A stretch of DNA of 64,000 bases from Pseudaquabacterium pictum (GCF_005403045.1 NZ_BJCL01000020.1:1-64000); one strand, 5' to 3'; positions 44,658-53,697 are shown, counted from the stretch's first letter. The notes: generated by a model not told the origin, from the letters alone. Translations and numbers: made by a program.

Positions 44658-45620
44658 ATGCTCAACGTCTTCACACTGGCCCAAGGCAGGCTGGTGCAGC
44701 ATGAAATCGACAGCCCCGACACCCTGGCCCAGGCGGCGCCGGTGTGGGTGGACCTGGAAGCGCCGTCGCCGATGGAAAAGGGCTGGATCAGCGCCCGCTT
44801 CGGCCTGCACATCCCCGACGACATCGTCGACGACGACCTCGAGGAATCGGCCCGCTTCTACGAGGAGGACAACGGCGAGCTGCACATCCGCTCCGACTTC
44901 CTGATCGACGACGACGTGACGCCGCGCAACGTGCGGGTGGCCTTCATCCTGAAGGACGGCGTGCTGTTTTCGGTGCACGGCGAGGACCTGCCGGTGTTCC
45001 GCCTGCTGCGGCTGCGGGCGCGCCGCATCCCGGCGCTGATCGGCGACGCCAAGGATGTGCTGCTGAAGCTGTACGACGCCGATGCCGAGTACTCGGCCGA
45101 CGCGCTGGAGGGCATCTACGACAGTCTGGAGAAGGTGAGCGCCCGGGTGCTGAAGCAGGACGTGGACGACCGCGCCGCCGGCGACGCGCTGAGCGCCATC
45201 GCCAAGGAGGAAGACCTGAACGGCCGCATCCGCCGCAACGTGATGGACACCCGCCGGGCGGTGAGCTTCATGATGCGCAGCCGGCTGCTGAATGCCGAGC
45301 AGTTCGAGGAGGCGCGCCAGATCATGCGCGACATCGATTCGCTGGACAGCCACACCGCCTTCCTGTTCGACAAGATCAACTTCCTGATGGATGCCACCGT
45401 CGGCTTCATCAACATCAACCAGAACAAGATCATCAAGATCTTCTCGGTGGCCAGCGTGGCGCTGCTGCCGCCCACGCTGATCGCCAGCATCTACGGCATG
45501 AACTTCCAGCACATGCCCGAGCTGCAGCACCCCTGGGGCTACCCGTTTGCGCTGGGGCTGATGGTGGCCTCGGTGGCGGCGCCGTTCATCTACTTCCGGC
45601 GCAAGGGCTGGCTGCGCTGA
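44658..45620 (+). CDS. corA: CorA-family magnesium/cobalt transporter
   Basis: A 320-residue CorA: large N-terminal cytoplasmic domain, coiled stalk (about residues 160-255), two C-terminal membrane helices (IIKIFSVASVALLPPTLIASIYGMNF and YPFALGLMVASVAAPFIYF), and the selectivity GMN motif at about residue 281. A basic tail (RRKGWLR) ends the protein. GGAG precedes ATG 44658. The unusually long leader suggests post-initiation control. Confidence 0.95.
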   Translation: MLNVFTLAQGRLVQHEIDSPDTLAQAAPVWVDLEAPSPMEKGWISARFGLHIPDDIVDDDLEESARFYEEDNGELHIRSDFLIDDDVTPRNVRVAFILKDGVLFSVHGEDLPVFRLLRLRARRIPALIGDAKDVLLKLYDADAEYSADALEGIYDSLEKVSARVLKQDVDDRAAGDALSAIAKEEDLNGRIRRNVMDTRRAVSFMMRSRLLNAEQFEEARQIMRDIDSLDSHTAFLFDKINFLMDATVGFININQNKIIKIFSVASVALLPPTLIASIYGMNFQHMPELQHPWGYPFALGLMVASVAAPFIYFRRKGWLR

Positions 45621-45750
45621 CGGCCTGGCCGTCCGTGAAGGGTTGCATGCGCGCCACAGCCGATGCGGCTGCCGCGGTTTCGGCGGCAGGTGGCTGTGCT
45701 AGCGTGCGGCCGGTTGTCCGTATTGCCGGGCGCTGCACTCCTGTCTGACC

Positions 45751-46218
45751 ATGCTGCCAATCGCCCCCCCGCTCCTGCGCACGCTGCGCACCCTGTTGCT
45801 GCTGGCCGCCGGCGGTGTGGCCGGGGTCGCCCAGGCCCAGTTCGCGATGGTGCCTTCACCGCTGGCGGCAGCGGGTGCCCCCAGCGAGGCCGACACCGAC
45901 CAGGTCTACAAGCTGGAGGCCGCCAAGCATCTGTATGCCAGCTATCCGATGCGGGTGTTCAAGGGCCGCATGCCGCCGCTGCTGTACGGCGTGATGATCG
46001 TCGACACCGAAATCGACGCGCAGGGCCAGATCGTGGATGTGCGGGTGCGCCGGCCGCCGGCCGCGCCCGAGGTCGGCCCCTGGGTGGTGGCGATGATCCG
46101 CAAGGCGGGGCCGTTCCCGGCGCCGGCCAAGCTGGGCAAGGCGGTTTACACCGACATCTGGCTGGTGCACAAGAGCGGCAATTTCCAGCTCGACACGCTG
46201 ACCGAAGGTCAGAACTGA
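45751..46218 (+). CDS. Exported TonB C-terminal-like protein
   Basis: A 155-residue protein with signal peptide (LLRTLRTLLLLAAGGVAGVAQAQ) and a domain resembling the TonB C terminus: YASYPMRVFKGRMPPLLYGVMIVDTEIDAQGQIVDVRVRRPPAAPEVGPWVVAMIRKAGPFPAP (ends quoted), where the VDTEIDAQGQIVDVRV stretch is the characteristic beta-hairpin. It has no transmembrane anchor beyond the signal, so it may be periplasmic. Function unknown; it ends four bases before the converging SnoaL-like gene. Confidence 0.65.
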   Translation: MLPIAPPLLRTLRTLLLLAAGGVAGVAQAQFAMVPSPLAAAGAPSEADTDQVYKLEAAKHLYASYPMRVFKGRMPPLLYGVMIVDTEIDAQGQIVDVRVRRPPAAPEVGPWVVAMIRKAGPFPAPAKLGKAVYTDIWLVHKSGNFQLDTLTEGQN

Positions 46219-46222
46219 AGCT

Positions 46223-46657
46223 TCATCCGCCGGCGCGCTTCTTCAGCCAGCGCATCAGGACGCCCAGCACGGGCAGCTTCTCGTACAGCTCCTCGGCCGC
46301 ATCCCAGTAGTCGCGGTGCGATTGCACCTGGCCGGCGGCATTGAAGCGGATGTGGCTGCCACCGTGGATCGCCACGGCCGCCGCGCCGGCGCCGCGGGTG
46401 CGGAAGGTGAAATCCCAGGTGAGGAACAGCGCGTCGCCGTCGGCCACGATCTCCAGCACCTGGAAGCGCGGGTGGTCCAGCGTGCGGAACATGTGGCTGA
46501 AGATGCGGGCGATCGCGGCCACGCCCTGCACCTCGTTGAACGGGTCCTTGAAGCGGGCGTCGTCGGCATAGACGCCGCGCAGCGCCGGCAGGTCGGCTGG
46601 CGTCAGGGTCTCGTACAGCGCCACCACCCGCTGCACCCGCGGGTCGGCATGGCGCAT
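46223..46657 (-). CDS. SnoaL/NTF2-like protein
   Basis: A 144-residue cone-fold protein: VVALYETLTPADLPALRGVYADDARFKDPFNEVQG at the N terminus and FHIRFNAAGQVQSHRDYWDAAEELYEKLPVLG-like C terminus, as in proteins of sigmaE-ChrR stress clusters. Last of eight same-strand genes. Start ATG 46657 lies 10 bases after the SDR stop. Exact reaction unknown. Confidence 0.85.
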   Translation of the reverse strand: MRHADPRVQRVVALYETLTPADLPALRGVYADDARFKDPFNEVQGVAAIARIFSHMFRTLDHPRFQVLEIVADGDALFLTWDFTFRTRGAGAAAVAIHGGSHIRFNAAGQVQSHRDYWDAAEELYEKLPVLGVLMRWLKKRAGG

Positions 46658-46667
46658 GGCGGCCGGC

Positions 46668-47453
46668 TCAGACACGCACGGCGCGGCGGATGGCGCCGAA
46701 GTACATGCCGTCGGGCATCGGCCGCAGGGCCTTGAGCATGCGGGTGAAGCGCTTGGGGAAGTGGATCTCGAACTCGCCGGCCTCCCAGCCCGCGACGATG
46801 GCCAGCGCGGCATCCTCCGGGCTCATCAGCGCCGGCATCTTGAAGCTGTTCTGCGCGGTCAGCGGCGTCTCGACGAAGCCGGGGTTGATCAGCGACACGC
46901 CCACGCCGCGGGCATGCAGGTCCAGGTACAGCACCTCGGACAGGTTGATCAGCGCGGCCTTGGTGGGGCCGTAGGCCAGCGCATTGGGCAGGCCGCGGTA
47001 GCCGGCCACGCTGGCCACCAGGCTCAGGTGCGCCGGCGTGCCGGCGGCGGCTTGCCGCAGCAGCGTGGGCAGCACCGCATCCAGCATGTTCAGCGCGCCC
47101 ACGTAGTTGATCTGCTGGTGGCGCACCGCGTCGGCCAGGTCGAAGCTGGTGGCCTGCATCGCGTGGTAGTGGCCGGCGCAGTACAGCGCCAGGTCGATGC
47201 GGCCGTCCTCGGCCAGCAGCTGGGTGGCGGCGGCGCGCACGGCGCCAGCATCGGTGGCATCCAGCGGCAGAGCGCGGGCGCCGGGGTGGTCGGCAACGAA
47301 GCTGTCCAGCGCCGGCAGGCCGCGCGCCGACACCGTGACCTTGGCGCCCAGCGCATGCAGCCGGGCCGCGGTGGCGCGGCCGATGCCGGTGGAGGCGCCC
47401 ACCAGCCAGACATGCTGGCTGCGCCAGTCGGTGATGCGGGGATTCAGGGCCAT
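46668..47453 (-). CDS. Short-chain dehydrogenase/reductase
   Basis: A 261-residue SDR: cofactor motif VWLVGASTGIGRATAARL, CAGHYHA (NNAG-equivalent), catalytic Ser in SLVASVAGYRG and YxxxK in AYGPTKAAL. The C terminus (FPKRFTRMLKALRPMP) has a membrane-interacting look. It sits in the lipid-modification cluster, so the substrate may be a modified acyl chain; this is inference. Confidence 0.9.
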   Translation of the reverse strand: MALNPRITDWRSQHVWLVGASTGIGRATAARLHALGAKVTVSARGLPALDSFVADHPGARALPLDATDAGAVRAAATQLLAEDGRIDLALYCAGHYHAMQATSFDLADAVRHQQINYVGALNMLDAVLPTLLRQAAAGTPAHLSLVASVAGYRGLPNALAYGPTKAALINLSEVLYLDLHARGVGVSLINPGFVETPLTAQNSFKMPALMSPEDAALAIVAGWEAGEFEIHFPKRFTRMLKALRPMPDGMYFGAIRRAVRV

Positions 47454-47475
47454 CGTGGGCTTTCTCGCCGGGCGG

Positions 47476-48048
47476 TCAGCCGGGCAGGCGTTGGAAGGAC
47501 AGCAGCACCTCGCCCAGGCGGATGCCGAACTTCGACATCACCGCACGGTTGAGCATCACCTGGTCGTCGACCAGGAACATCCAGTCGTCGAACTGCACTT
47601 CCCAGGTGCGGCCGTCCACCGGCAACAGCAGGGTGTAGCGCCAGTTCAGCGCATTGCCCGCGGCCTGGCCCTGGGCCTCGCCCAGCACGTCGGCGGCGGT
47701 GCCGATGTAGCGGCCGTCGGCGCCGCGTTGGAGCGTCCAGACGCGCGTCTCCTTGCGGCCATCGGCATAGGTGAAGCGTTCGTCCAGCGTGCCGGTGTCG
47801 CCCACCCAGGTGCCGGTGAGCTGCACGGTGAAGCGCTGCAGCACCTTGCCGCCGCGGTCGGTGACGATGCCGTGGGCCAGCAGCTTGCCGTTGAAGTACT
47901 GCTTGAGGTCGAGCTTCGGGCTCTGGCTGGCGTAGTCGGCCGGCGTCGGGCTGGCGCAGCCGGACAGGCCCAGCGTGGCCAGGCCGGCGATGGCCAGGGT
48001 GGCGCCGGCGGCCAGCCGGCGCAGGGTGGGGGTGAAGCGCGGTGTCAT
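47476..48048 (-). CDS. DUF3833 lipoprotein
   Basis: A 190-residue protein: signal ending TLGLSGCASPTPADY (lipobox LSGC), then the DUF3833 body (LDLKQYFNGKLLAHGIVTDRGGKVLQRFTV, LDERFTYADGRKETRVW, WEVQFDDWMFLVDDQVMLNRAVMSKFG), a lipocalin-like beta structure. ATGA overlap with the transporter gene. The family travels with Cfa and FAD oxidoreductase genes; function unknown. Confidence 0.9.
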   Translation of the reverse strand: MTPRFTPTLRRLAAGATLAIAGLATLGLSGCASPTPADYASQSPKLDLKQYFNGKLLAHGIVTDRGGKVLQRFTVQLTGTWVGDTGTLDERFTYADGRKETRVWTLQRGADGRYIGTAADVLGEAQGQAAGNALNWRYTLLLPVDGRTWEVQFDDWMFLVDDQVMLNRAVMSKFGIRLGEVLLSFQRLPG

Positions 48049-49349
48049 GGGCGGTCCAGGTGGGTGCGAAAGGTCCAGAGCAGGCCGGCGGCGCCGGCCT
48101 TCAGCAGGCAGGGCACGGCGGCATAGACCACGGCCAGCGCGTTCAGCGCCGTGGGGTCGGTGGCGCCGGGGGCATAGCCCAGCCACTGCAGCGCCGGCAG
48201 GGCCAGGCCGGCGGCCAGCGCCAGGTTGAGTTTGTTGGCGCAGGTCCACCAGCCGAAGTAGTTGCCCTCGTGGCGCAGCGCATGGCCGGCGCGCTGGATC
48301 ACGCCGGTCAGCAGCGCGCCGGGCACGGCCAGGTCGGCGCCCAGCGCCACGCCGGAGGCGATGCAGATCGCCAGGAAGGCGGCGGTGTCGTCGCTGCCCA
48401 GCCGCGCCGCCCACATGAAGGCGGCAATGGCCAGGCCCATGCCGGCCAGCCAGCAGCGCAGCAGGCCGAACCTTGCCACCGCCCGCACCCACAGCGGCAT
48501 CGACAGCGCTGCCGCGGCGAAGTAGCTGCCGAGAAAGGCCGGCTCCCAGGCCGGCGCCTGCAGCCGGTCGCGGATGAAGAAGATCACCAGCGTGGCCGGG
48601 ATCGCGCTGGCCACGCCGTTGAGCAGGAACACCGCCATCAACCGGCGGAAGGCCGGCGTGCGCCAGGGCAGCAGCCAGGCGCCCGGCTCGCTCGCTGTGC
48701 CGGTCTGCAGCAGCCGCAGCGGCGCGGCGCGGAACGGCGCGCCGGACAGCGCCCAGATCGCCAGCGCCAGCAGCGTGATGCAGGTGACCACCATCACCGG
48801 CACGCCGGCCAGCGCGGGCAGCACGCTGGCGGCCAGCACGCCGGCCAGCGACAGGCCCTCGCGCCAGCCGGTGATGCGGGCCTGTGCAGTGGCCCCGCCG
48901 CCCAGCCGGGCGCCCCAGGCCTGGTGCAGCACGCCCAGGGCGCTGTAGCCCAGGCAGGTGACCACCAAGGCCACGGCGCACCAGGCCAGCAGCGCGTCCG
49001 AACCCTGCACCTGCGGGAAGAACAGCGCCGCGAAGCCCAGCGCCATCAACAGCGCCGCGCCGGCCGCAGCCGCCAGCACCTGGCGGCGCGGGCGCGCCAG
49101 GCCGGCATCGACCATCCGGCCCAGCCAAGGGTCGATCAGCGCATCCAGCGCGCGGGTGCCTAGCAGAACGGCGCCCAGCCCGGCCAGCGGCACGCCCAGC
49201 TGGGCGGCGTAGTGGTTGGGCAGCAGCACGTACAGCGGCAGCGCGGCAAAGGCCAGCGGCGCGCCCAGCGCGCCGTAGCGCAGGCCATCGGCCAGGCTGA
49301 AGCCGGAGGACGCGGCGCCAACAGGTTGGCTGAGCGTGCGGTTGGTCAT
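48045..49349 (-). CDS. MFS/GPH-type membrane transporter
   Basis: A 434-residue protein with about 12 hydrophobic segments and the sugar-cation symporter style motif GTRALDALIDPWLGRMVDAG between helices 2 and 3 (DxxxDPxxG), placing it with GPH-like MFS carriers. It is embedded in the lipid cluster, so the substrate could be a lipid or precursor. Its stop overlaps the DUF3833 start by four bases. Confidence 0.85.
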   Translation of the reverse strand: MTNRTLSQPVGAASSGFSLADGLRYGALGAPLAFAALPLYVLLPNHYAAQLGVPLAGLGAVLLGTRALDALIDPWLGRMVDAGLARPRRQVLAAAAGAALLMALGFAALFFPQVQGSDALLAWCAVALVVTCLGYSALGVLHQAWGARLGGGATAQARITGWREGLSLAGVLAASVLPALAGVPVMVVTCITLLALAIWALSGAPFRAAPLRLLQTGTASEPGAWLLPWRTPAFRRLMAVFLLNGVASAIPATLVIFFIRDRLQAPAWEPAFLGSYFAAAALSMPLWVRAVARFGLLRCWLAGMGLAIAAFMWAARLGSDDTAAFLAICIASGVALGADLAVPGALLTGVIQRAGHALRHEGNYFGWWTCANKLNLALAAGLALPALQWLGYAPGATDPTALNALAVVYAAVPCLLKAGAAGLLWTFRTHLDRP

Positions 49350-49371
49350 GGTGCTGGGCGGGGTCGGCCGG

Positions 49372-49965
49372 TCAGGCGCCGCCGCTCACCAGCTGCTGTC
49401 GCAGCTGCGGGTCGGAGGTGCGCGGCGACAGCCAGATGCCGAAGAACAGGCGGGTGAACTCGGCATCGGCCACCTCGCCGCGCAGCGCGCCGTTGAAGTA
49501 GAACCGTGCCGACTGGCCCGGCCGCTGGATGCCGGTGATGCGGTCGCCCGGCTTGACGTTGGGGAACAGCGGCGTCATCGCCTGCGTCCAGCGCGCCGAT
49601 TGTTCTGCACTGAAGGTGGCCAGCCGCTGCATCTCGCGCAGCGAGCTGCTGACGATCAGGTCGGCCTTGATGTTGCGGGCATAGACCAGCTCCAGCGCCA
49701 GCGGCTGGCTGGCCCCGTCACCGTTGACGGCCGCGGGCGCCCACAGCCGGGCGTCGTAGATGCGCATGCCGAGGAAGCGCATCGCGCCGCTGCCGCGCAG
49801 GTGGGCGCCGGGCAGCTCGCCGGCCAGCTCGGGCGGTGCAGCCATGTCGGACCGTGCCCGCACCGCCACGCCGGCCGACAGCAGCACGCCGCCCGTCAGC
49901 GCGGCCAGACAGGCGCGGCGGGTGGTGCCGCAGCGGGGCCGGACAGGAGCGGCAGGATGGCGCAT
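49372..49965 (-). CDS. Chalcone-isomerase-like exported protein
   Basis: A 197-residue protein with a twin-arginine-like n-region (TTRRACLAALTGGVLLSAGVAV) and the bacterial chalcone isomerase-like domain: LRGSGAMRFLGMRIYDARLWAP, LELVYARNIKADLIVSSSLREMQRL, FPNVKPGDRITGI and FYFNGALRGEVADAEFTRLFFGIWLSPRTSDPQLR. Such proteins bind fatty acids or isomerise unknown lipids. TGATG junction with cfa (one shared base). Confidence 0.87.
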   Translation of the reverse strand: MRHPAAPVRPRCGTTRRACLAALTGGVLLSAGVAVRARSDMAAPPELAGELPGAHLRGSGAMRFLGMRIYDARLWAPAAVNGDGASQPLALELVYARNIKADLIVSSSLREMQRLATFSAEQSARWTQAMTPLFPNVKPGDRITGIQRPGQSARFYFNGALRGEVADAEFTRLFFGIWLSPRTSDPQLRQQLVSGGA

Positions 49966-51206
49966 CAGGCCCCCGGTCGGCGCAGGGTGAACTGCATCAC
50001 GTCGGTGTTGCCGCTGGCGAACGCCGCTTCGCAGTAGGCCAGGTAGAACTCCCAGGTGCGCATGAAGCGGGTGTCGAAGCCCAGGCCGCGCACCTGCGTG
50101 TCCTGGTGCAGGAAGTCCTGCCGCCAGCGGCGCAGCGTCTCGGCATAGTCGGTGCCGAAGCGCAGCTCGCGCTCCACCTGCAGGCCGGCCTTCGCCGCCT
50201 CGGCGCGGAAGGCACTGGGGCTGGGCAGCAGGCCGCCCGGGAAGATGTACTGCTGGATGAAATCGGTGCCGCTGACGTAGCGGTCGAACAGTGCATCGTC
50301 GATGGTGATCGACTGGATGCAGGCGCGGCCACCGGGCTTGAGCTGGTCGTGCACCGTCTTGAAGTAGCTGGCCCAGTATTCGCGGCCCACGGCCTCGAAC
50401 ATCTCGATCGACACGATGGCGTCGAATGGGCCGTCGCCGATGTCGCGGTAATCCTGGAAGCGCAGGGTGGCACGGTCGGCCAGGCCGGCCTGGGCCAGCC
50501 GCTGCTGGCCGAAGACGAGCTGCTCGGCCGACAGCGTGACGCCGGTGATGCGGGCGCCGAAGTCGCGCGCCGCGCATTCGGCCAGGCCACCCCAGCCGCA
50601 GCCGATCTCCAGCACCCGGCTGGCCGGCGTCACATGGCACTCGCTCAGCGCGCGGCGCATCTTGGCCTGCTGCGCGGCGGCGGTGTCCTGCGCGGTGTTG
50701 CCGTTGAACCAGGCACTGGAATACGTCATCGTGTCATCCAGCCACAGCTTGTAGAAGCTGTTGCCCAGGTCGTAGTGGGCGTGGATGTTGCGTTTGCTGC
50801 CGGCGCGGCTGTTGCGGTTGAACAGGTGGCGCATGCGGTGGATCAGGTTGCCCCACCAGGTGCCGTAGACCACCGACTCCATGGCATCGCGGTTGGCGAT
50901 GAACAGCTGCAGCAGCGCCACCAGGTCGTTGGCCGCCCAGTCGCCGGCGATGAAGCTCTCGGCGAAGCCGATGTCGCCCGAGCGCAGCGCGGCGCTGCAG
51001 ATGTTCCAGTTGTGCAGACGCAGTGCGGCATGCGGCTCGTCGGCCTTGCCGCTGCCGAAGTGCAGCTGGCTGCCATCGGGCAGCTGGACATCCAGCGTGC
51101 CCACCTGCAGGCGCCGCAGCAGCGCGAACACCGCGCGGGCCGCAGCGGGTGCAGTGTGGGGCAGGGCCAACGAGCCGGTGTCGACGGTGGTGGAGGCAGA
51201 GCGCAT
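49965..51206 (-). CDS. cfa: Cyclopropane-fatty-acyl-phospholipid synthase-type methyltransferase
   Basis: A 413-residue Cfa/CmaS protein: N-terminal lipid-binding domain (LRSGDIGFAESFIAGDWAANDLVALLQLF), then NIHAHYDLGNSFYKLWLDDTMTYSSAWF, SAM motif VLEIGCGWGGLAECAARDFGARITGVTLS and SIEMFEAVGREYW. It methylates unsaturated acyl chains of membrane phospholipid; relatives in this cluster type make methylated or furan fatty acids rather than cyclopropanes, so the product is open. Start ATG 51206. Confidence 0.92.
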   Translation of the reverse strand: MRSASTTVDTGSLALPHTAPAAARAVFALLRRLQVGTLDVQLPDGSQLHFGSGKADEPHAALRLHNWNICSAALRSGDIGFAESFIAGDWAANDLVALLQLFIANRDAMESVVYGTWWGNLIHRMRHLFNRNSRAGSKRNIHAHYDLGNSFYKLWLDDTMTYSSAWFNGNTAQDTAAAQQAKMRRALSECHVTPASRVLEIGCGWGGLAECAARDFGARITGVTLSAEQLVFGQQRLAQAGLADRATLRFQDYRDIGDGPFDAIVSIEMFEAVGREYWASYFKTVHDQLKPGGRACIQSITIDDALFDRYVSGTDFIQQYIFPGGLLPSPSAFRAEAAKAGLQVERELRFGTDYAETLRRWRQDFLHQDTQVRGLGFDTRFMRTWEFYLAYCEAAFASGNTDVMQFTLRRPGA

Positions 51207-51244
51207 CGTGGAGATCCTGGGTCCGGTGCGGTGAACGGGAGGGG

Positions 51245-52042
51245 TCAGCGGGTGGGCAGGGCGGGCGCCACGGCGGCGCCTGGTGCCTTGCCGAAGAACG
51301 GCACCCGCTTGAGCAGCAGACGCAGGGCCTGCCAGTGGATGCGGGCGATCACGCCCAGCGTGAGCAGCGGCATGCGCCACAGCGCGTGGTGCAGGCGCTG
51401 CGGCGTCAGCGCGGCCAGCTCGCCGCTGACGCTGGTCAGCAACAGCGGGCCTTGGGCGTCGTCATGCACGATGCGGGCCACGGTGCGGCCGGCGCCGTCG
51501 TTGCCGGTGGTGGTGCGCATGAAGCGGAAGCGGTAGCCGCCCTCGATCTGGCAGAACGGCGACACATGGAACTGCTTGACGGCCGGCAGCTCCTGGCCCC
51601 AGGCCAGCTGCGGGTCGGTCAGCAGATAGCAATGGCGGCCGCCGAAGGTGTTGTTGACCTCGGCGACGATGGCCGCCAAGCTGCCGTCGGCCCGGTGGCA
51701 GTACCAGAAGCTGACCGGCTTGAAGGCCACGCCCAACATGCGCGGGTAGGTGTGCAGCCACACCTCGCCGGTGGCGTCGGCGATGCCTTCGGCCTGCAGG
51801 CGCTCGTCCAGCCAGGCCAGGCAGTCGGCGCGGCCATCGCCATGGTCGGCATCGTGGAAGCTGACCCAGCCGCCGCGGTTGCGCCGCAGGCTGGGGTTGG
51901 GCTGCTGGCGCAGCTGGCGCATCGGCAGCAGCAGGAACCAGGTCGGGTAGTCGAAGCCATGGCCCACCGGGCGCAGCCGCTGGTGGCGCACCCGGCCAAT
52001 GCCCAGCTGGGCCTGTGGCGCGGTGGCGGTGCGGGCGTCCAT
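51245..52042 (-). CDS. DUF1365 family protein
   Basis: A 265-residue protein: GRVRHQRLRPVGHGFDYPTWFLLLPM, WLHTYPRMLGVAFKPVSFWYCHRADGSLAAIVAEVNNTFGGRH and KQFHVSPFCQIEGGYRFRF, the DUF1365 hallmarks. It sits between an FAD oxidoreductase and Cfa, its constant partners across Proteobacteria. A GTG at 52051 could add three residues; neither start has a clear ribosome site. Biochemical role unknown. Confidence 0.92.
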   Translation of the reverse strand: MDARTATAPQAQLGIGRVRHQRLRPVGHGFDYPTWFLLLPMRQLRQQPNPSLRRNRGGWVSFHDADHGDGRADCLAWLDERLQAEGIADATGEVWLHTYPRMLGVAFKPVSFWYCHRADGSLAAIVAEVNNTFGGRHCYLLTDPQLAWGQELPAVKQFHVSPFCQIEGGYRFRFMRTTTGNDGAGRTVARIVHDDAQGPLLLTSVSGELAALTPQRLHHALWRMPLLTLGVIARIHWQALRLLLKRVPFFGKAPGAAVAPALPTR

Positions 52043-52059
52043 GGCTGTCACTGACGGCG

Positions 52060-53406
52060 TCAGGCGGCGGCGCGCACCGGCGTGCCAGTGATCTCGGCGG
52101 CCCAGCGGGCGCGCAGGCCCTCGGCCACGGCCATGCCGGACATCAGGCCGTCCTCATGGAAGCCGTAGCGCGTCCAGGCGCCGGCAAACCACACATGCGA
52201 CTGGCCCTGCAGCAGCGGCACGCGGACCTGCGCGGCGATGGCGGCCAGGTCGAACACCGGGTGGGCGTAGTCGTATTCGCCCAGCACGGTGGCAGGCGCC
52301 GGGTCGCGCACCGGATTCAGCGACACCACCACCGGCTGCTGCCAGGGCAGCGGCTGCAGGCGGTTGATCAGGTAGTGCAGGCACACGGCCGATTGCTCCT
52401 GCGCATGCTGCGGCGCGCGCAGGTAGTTCCAGGCCGCCCAGGCCTTGGGCCGCTCGGGCAGCACGCTGGCGTCGGTGTGCAGCACCGCGCGGTTGCGGTG
52501 GTAGCCGATGGCGCCCAGCACGGCGCGCTCGTCGGCGCTGGCATGGTTGCCCAGCAGGGCCAGGCTCTGGTCGCTGTGGCCGGCCAGCACCACCTCGTCG
52601 AAGCGCTCGCTGCCGTGGTCGGTGTCGATCCACACGCCGGCATGGCCGCTGTCGGGCGGCAGGCGGCGCACCGCGCGCACCGGAACGCCAGCGCGGGCAT
52701 CGGGAATGCGCTGCAGCATGCGCTGCACATAGTGCTTCGAGCCGCCACGCACCGTGTACCACTGCGGCCGGTCGGTCACCCGGATCAGGCCGTGGTTGTG
52801 GCAGAAACGGATCATTGTGGCCACCGGGAAGCGCAGCATCTGGTCGGTGGGGCAGCTCCAGATGCAGCCCAGCATCGGCAGCAGGTACCAGTCGCGGAAG
52901 GCGTTGGAGAAGCCGCGCTCGGTGAGGAACTCGCCGATCGGCTGCTGCAGCGCGGCCTCCTGCTGGGCTTCGGCGATCTGCGTGGTCACGCGGTTGAAGC
53001 GCAGCAGATCCCGCAGCATGCCCAGGAAGCGTGGGTTCACCAGGTTGCGGCGCTGGGCGAACACGGTGTCCAGGTTGCAGCCGCTCCACTCCAGCGCGTT
53101 GCGGCCGTCCGGGCCGGGCACCTGCACCGAGAACGACATCTCCGACGGTGCGGTGTCCACGCCCAGGTCGGCAAACAGCTTGCGCAGATGCGGATAGGTG
53201 GCGTGGTTGAAGACCAGGAAGCCGGTGTCGACACCGTGGGTGGTGTCGTCGATCGTCACATCCACCGTGTGGGCATGGCCGCCAAAGCGCGGGTCAGCTT
53301 CGAACAGCGTGACCTGGGCGTGGTCGGCCAGGTGCCAGGCGGCGGCCAGGCCGGAGATGCCGGCGCCGACGACGGCGACGCGCCGCGTGGGGCGGGTGCC
53401 GGTCAT
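52060..53406 (-). CDS. FAD-dependent oxidoreductase (amine-oxidase/desaturase type)
   Basis: A 448-residue flavoprotein: dinucleotide motif VAVVGAGISGLAAAWHLAD, EADPRFGGHAHTVDV, a second FAD contact FDEVVLAGHSDQSLALL and the C-terminal FAGAWTRYGFHEDGLMSGMAVAE. It heads the eight-gene lipid cluster. Relatives in Rhodobacter are proposed to desaturate methylated fatty acids; assignment here rests on gene context. Confidence 0.9.
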   Translation of the reverse strand: MTGTRPTRRVAVVGAGISGLAAAWHLADHAQVTLFEADPRFGGHAHTVDVTIDDTTHGVDTGFLVFNHATYPHLRKLFADLGVDTAPSEMSFSVQVPGPDGRNALEWSGCNLDTVFAQRRNLVNPRFLGMLRDLLRFNRVTTQIAEAQQEAALQQPIGEFLTERGFSNAFRDWYLLPMLGCIWSCPTDQMLRFPVATMIRFCHNHGLIRVTDRPQWYTVRGGSKHYVQRMLQRIPDARAGVPVRAVRRLPPDSGHAGVWIDTDHGSERFDEVVLAGHSDQSLALLGNHASADERAVLGAIGYHRNRAVLHTDASVLPERPKAWAAWNYLRAPQHAQEQSAVCLHYLINRLQPLPWQQPVVVSLNPVRDPAPATVLGEYDYAHPVFDLAAIAAQVRVPLLQGQSHVWFAGAWTRYGFHEDGLMSGMAVAEGLRARWAAEITGTPVRAAA

Positions 53407-53697
53407 GCAGCACCCCGGGGGCTGGAAGAAGAAAGAGCCGTGCAGCGCCCTGAGGCCAACGAGGGAGGGAGGGAGGAGGAGGAGAACTGCCTCAGGATTG
53501 CTTGTCGGTCATCCGACAGGCTGCACGGCGCGAAAACTGATGACAGGCTTATCGGCCTGCACACAGACACATTGAGCCCAAGTCGTTGCGAAGGTTCCGC
53601 AGCGCGCGGCACCTTTGCACGCCAGCAACGATTCAGGTCGGTCATGGTCTGTTGGGTATTGATTTGAACTGATGAGTTCAAGTGTGACTGCTCAGTC
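53407..53697. other. Intergenic leader of the lipid cluster with polypurine run
   Basis: About 290 bases. A short minus-strand frame here has no homology that I recognise and is not called. The leader contains a 26-base G/A-only run (53461-53486: GAGGGAGGGAGGGAGGAGGA then GGAGAA) that could form a G-quadruplex on the plus (template) strand. A minus-strand GATAAG near 53550 could be a -10 of ECF type, but no matching -35 was found. Confidence 0.45.

Noticed and set aside
46223-53406. A defence or toxin island reading of the eight-gene cluster
   Set aside because: All recognisable members are lipid or redox proteins; no nuclease, helicase or phage-type gene is present.
53403-53681. Minus-strand frame of 92 codons upstream of the FAD oxidoreductase
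   Set aside because: No recognisable domain, Ser/Pro-rich translation, overlaps the next start and the polypurine leader; treated as leader.
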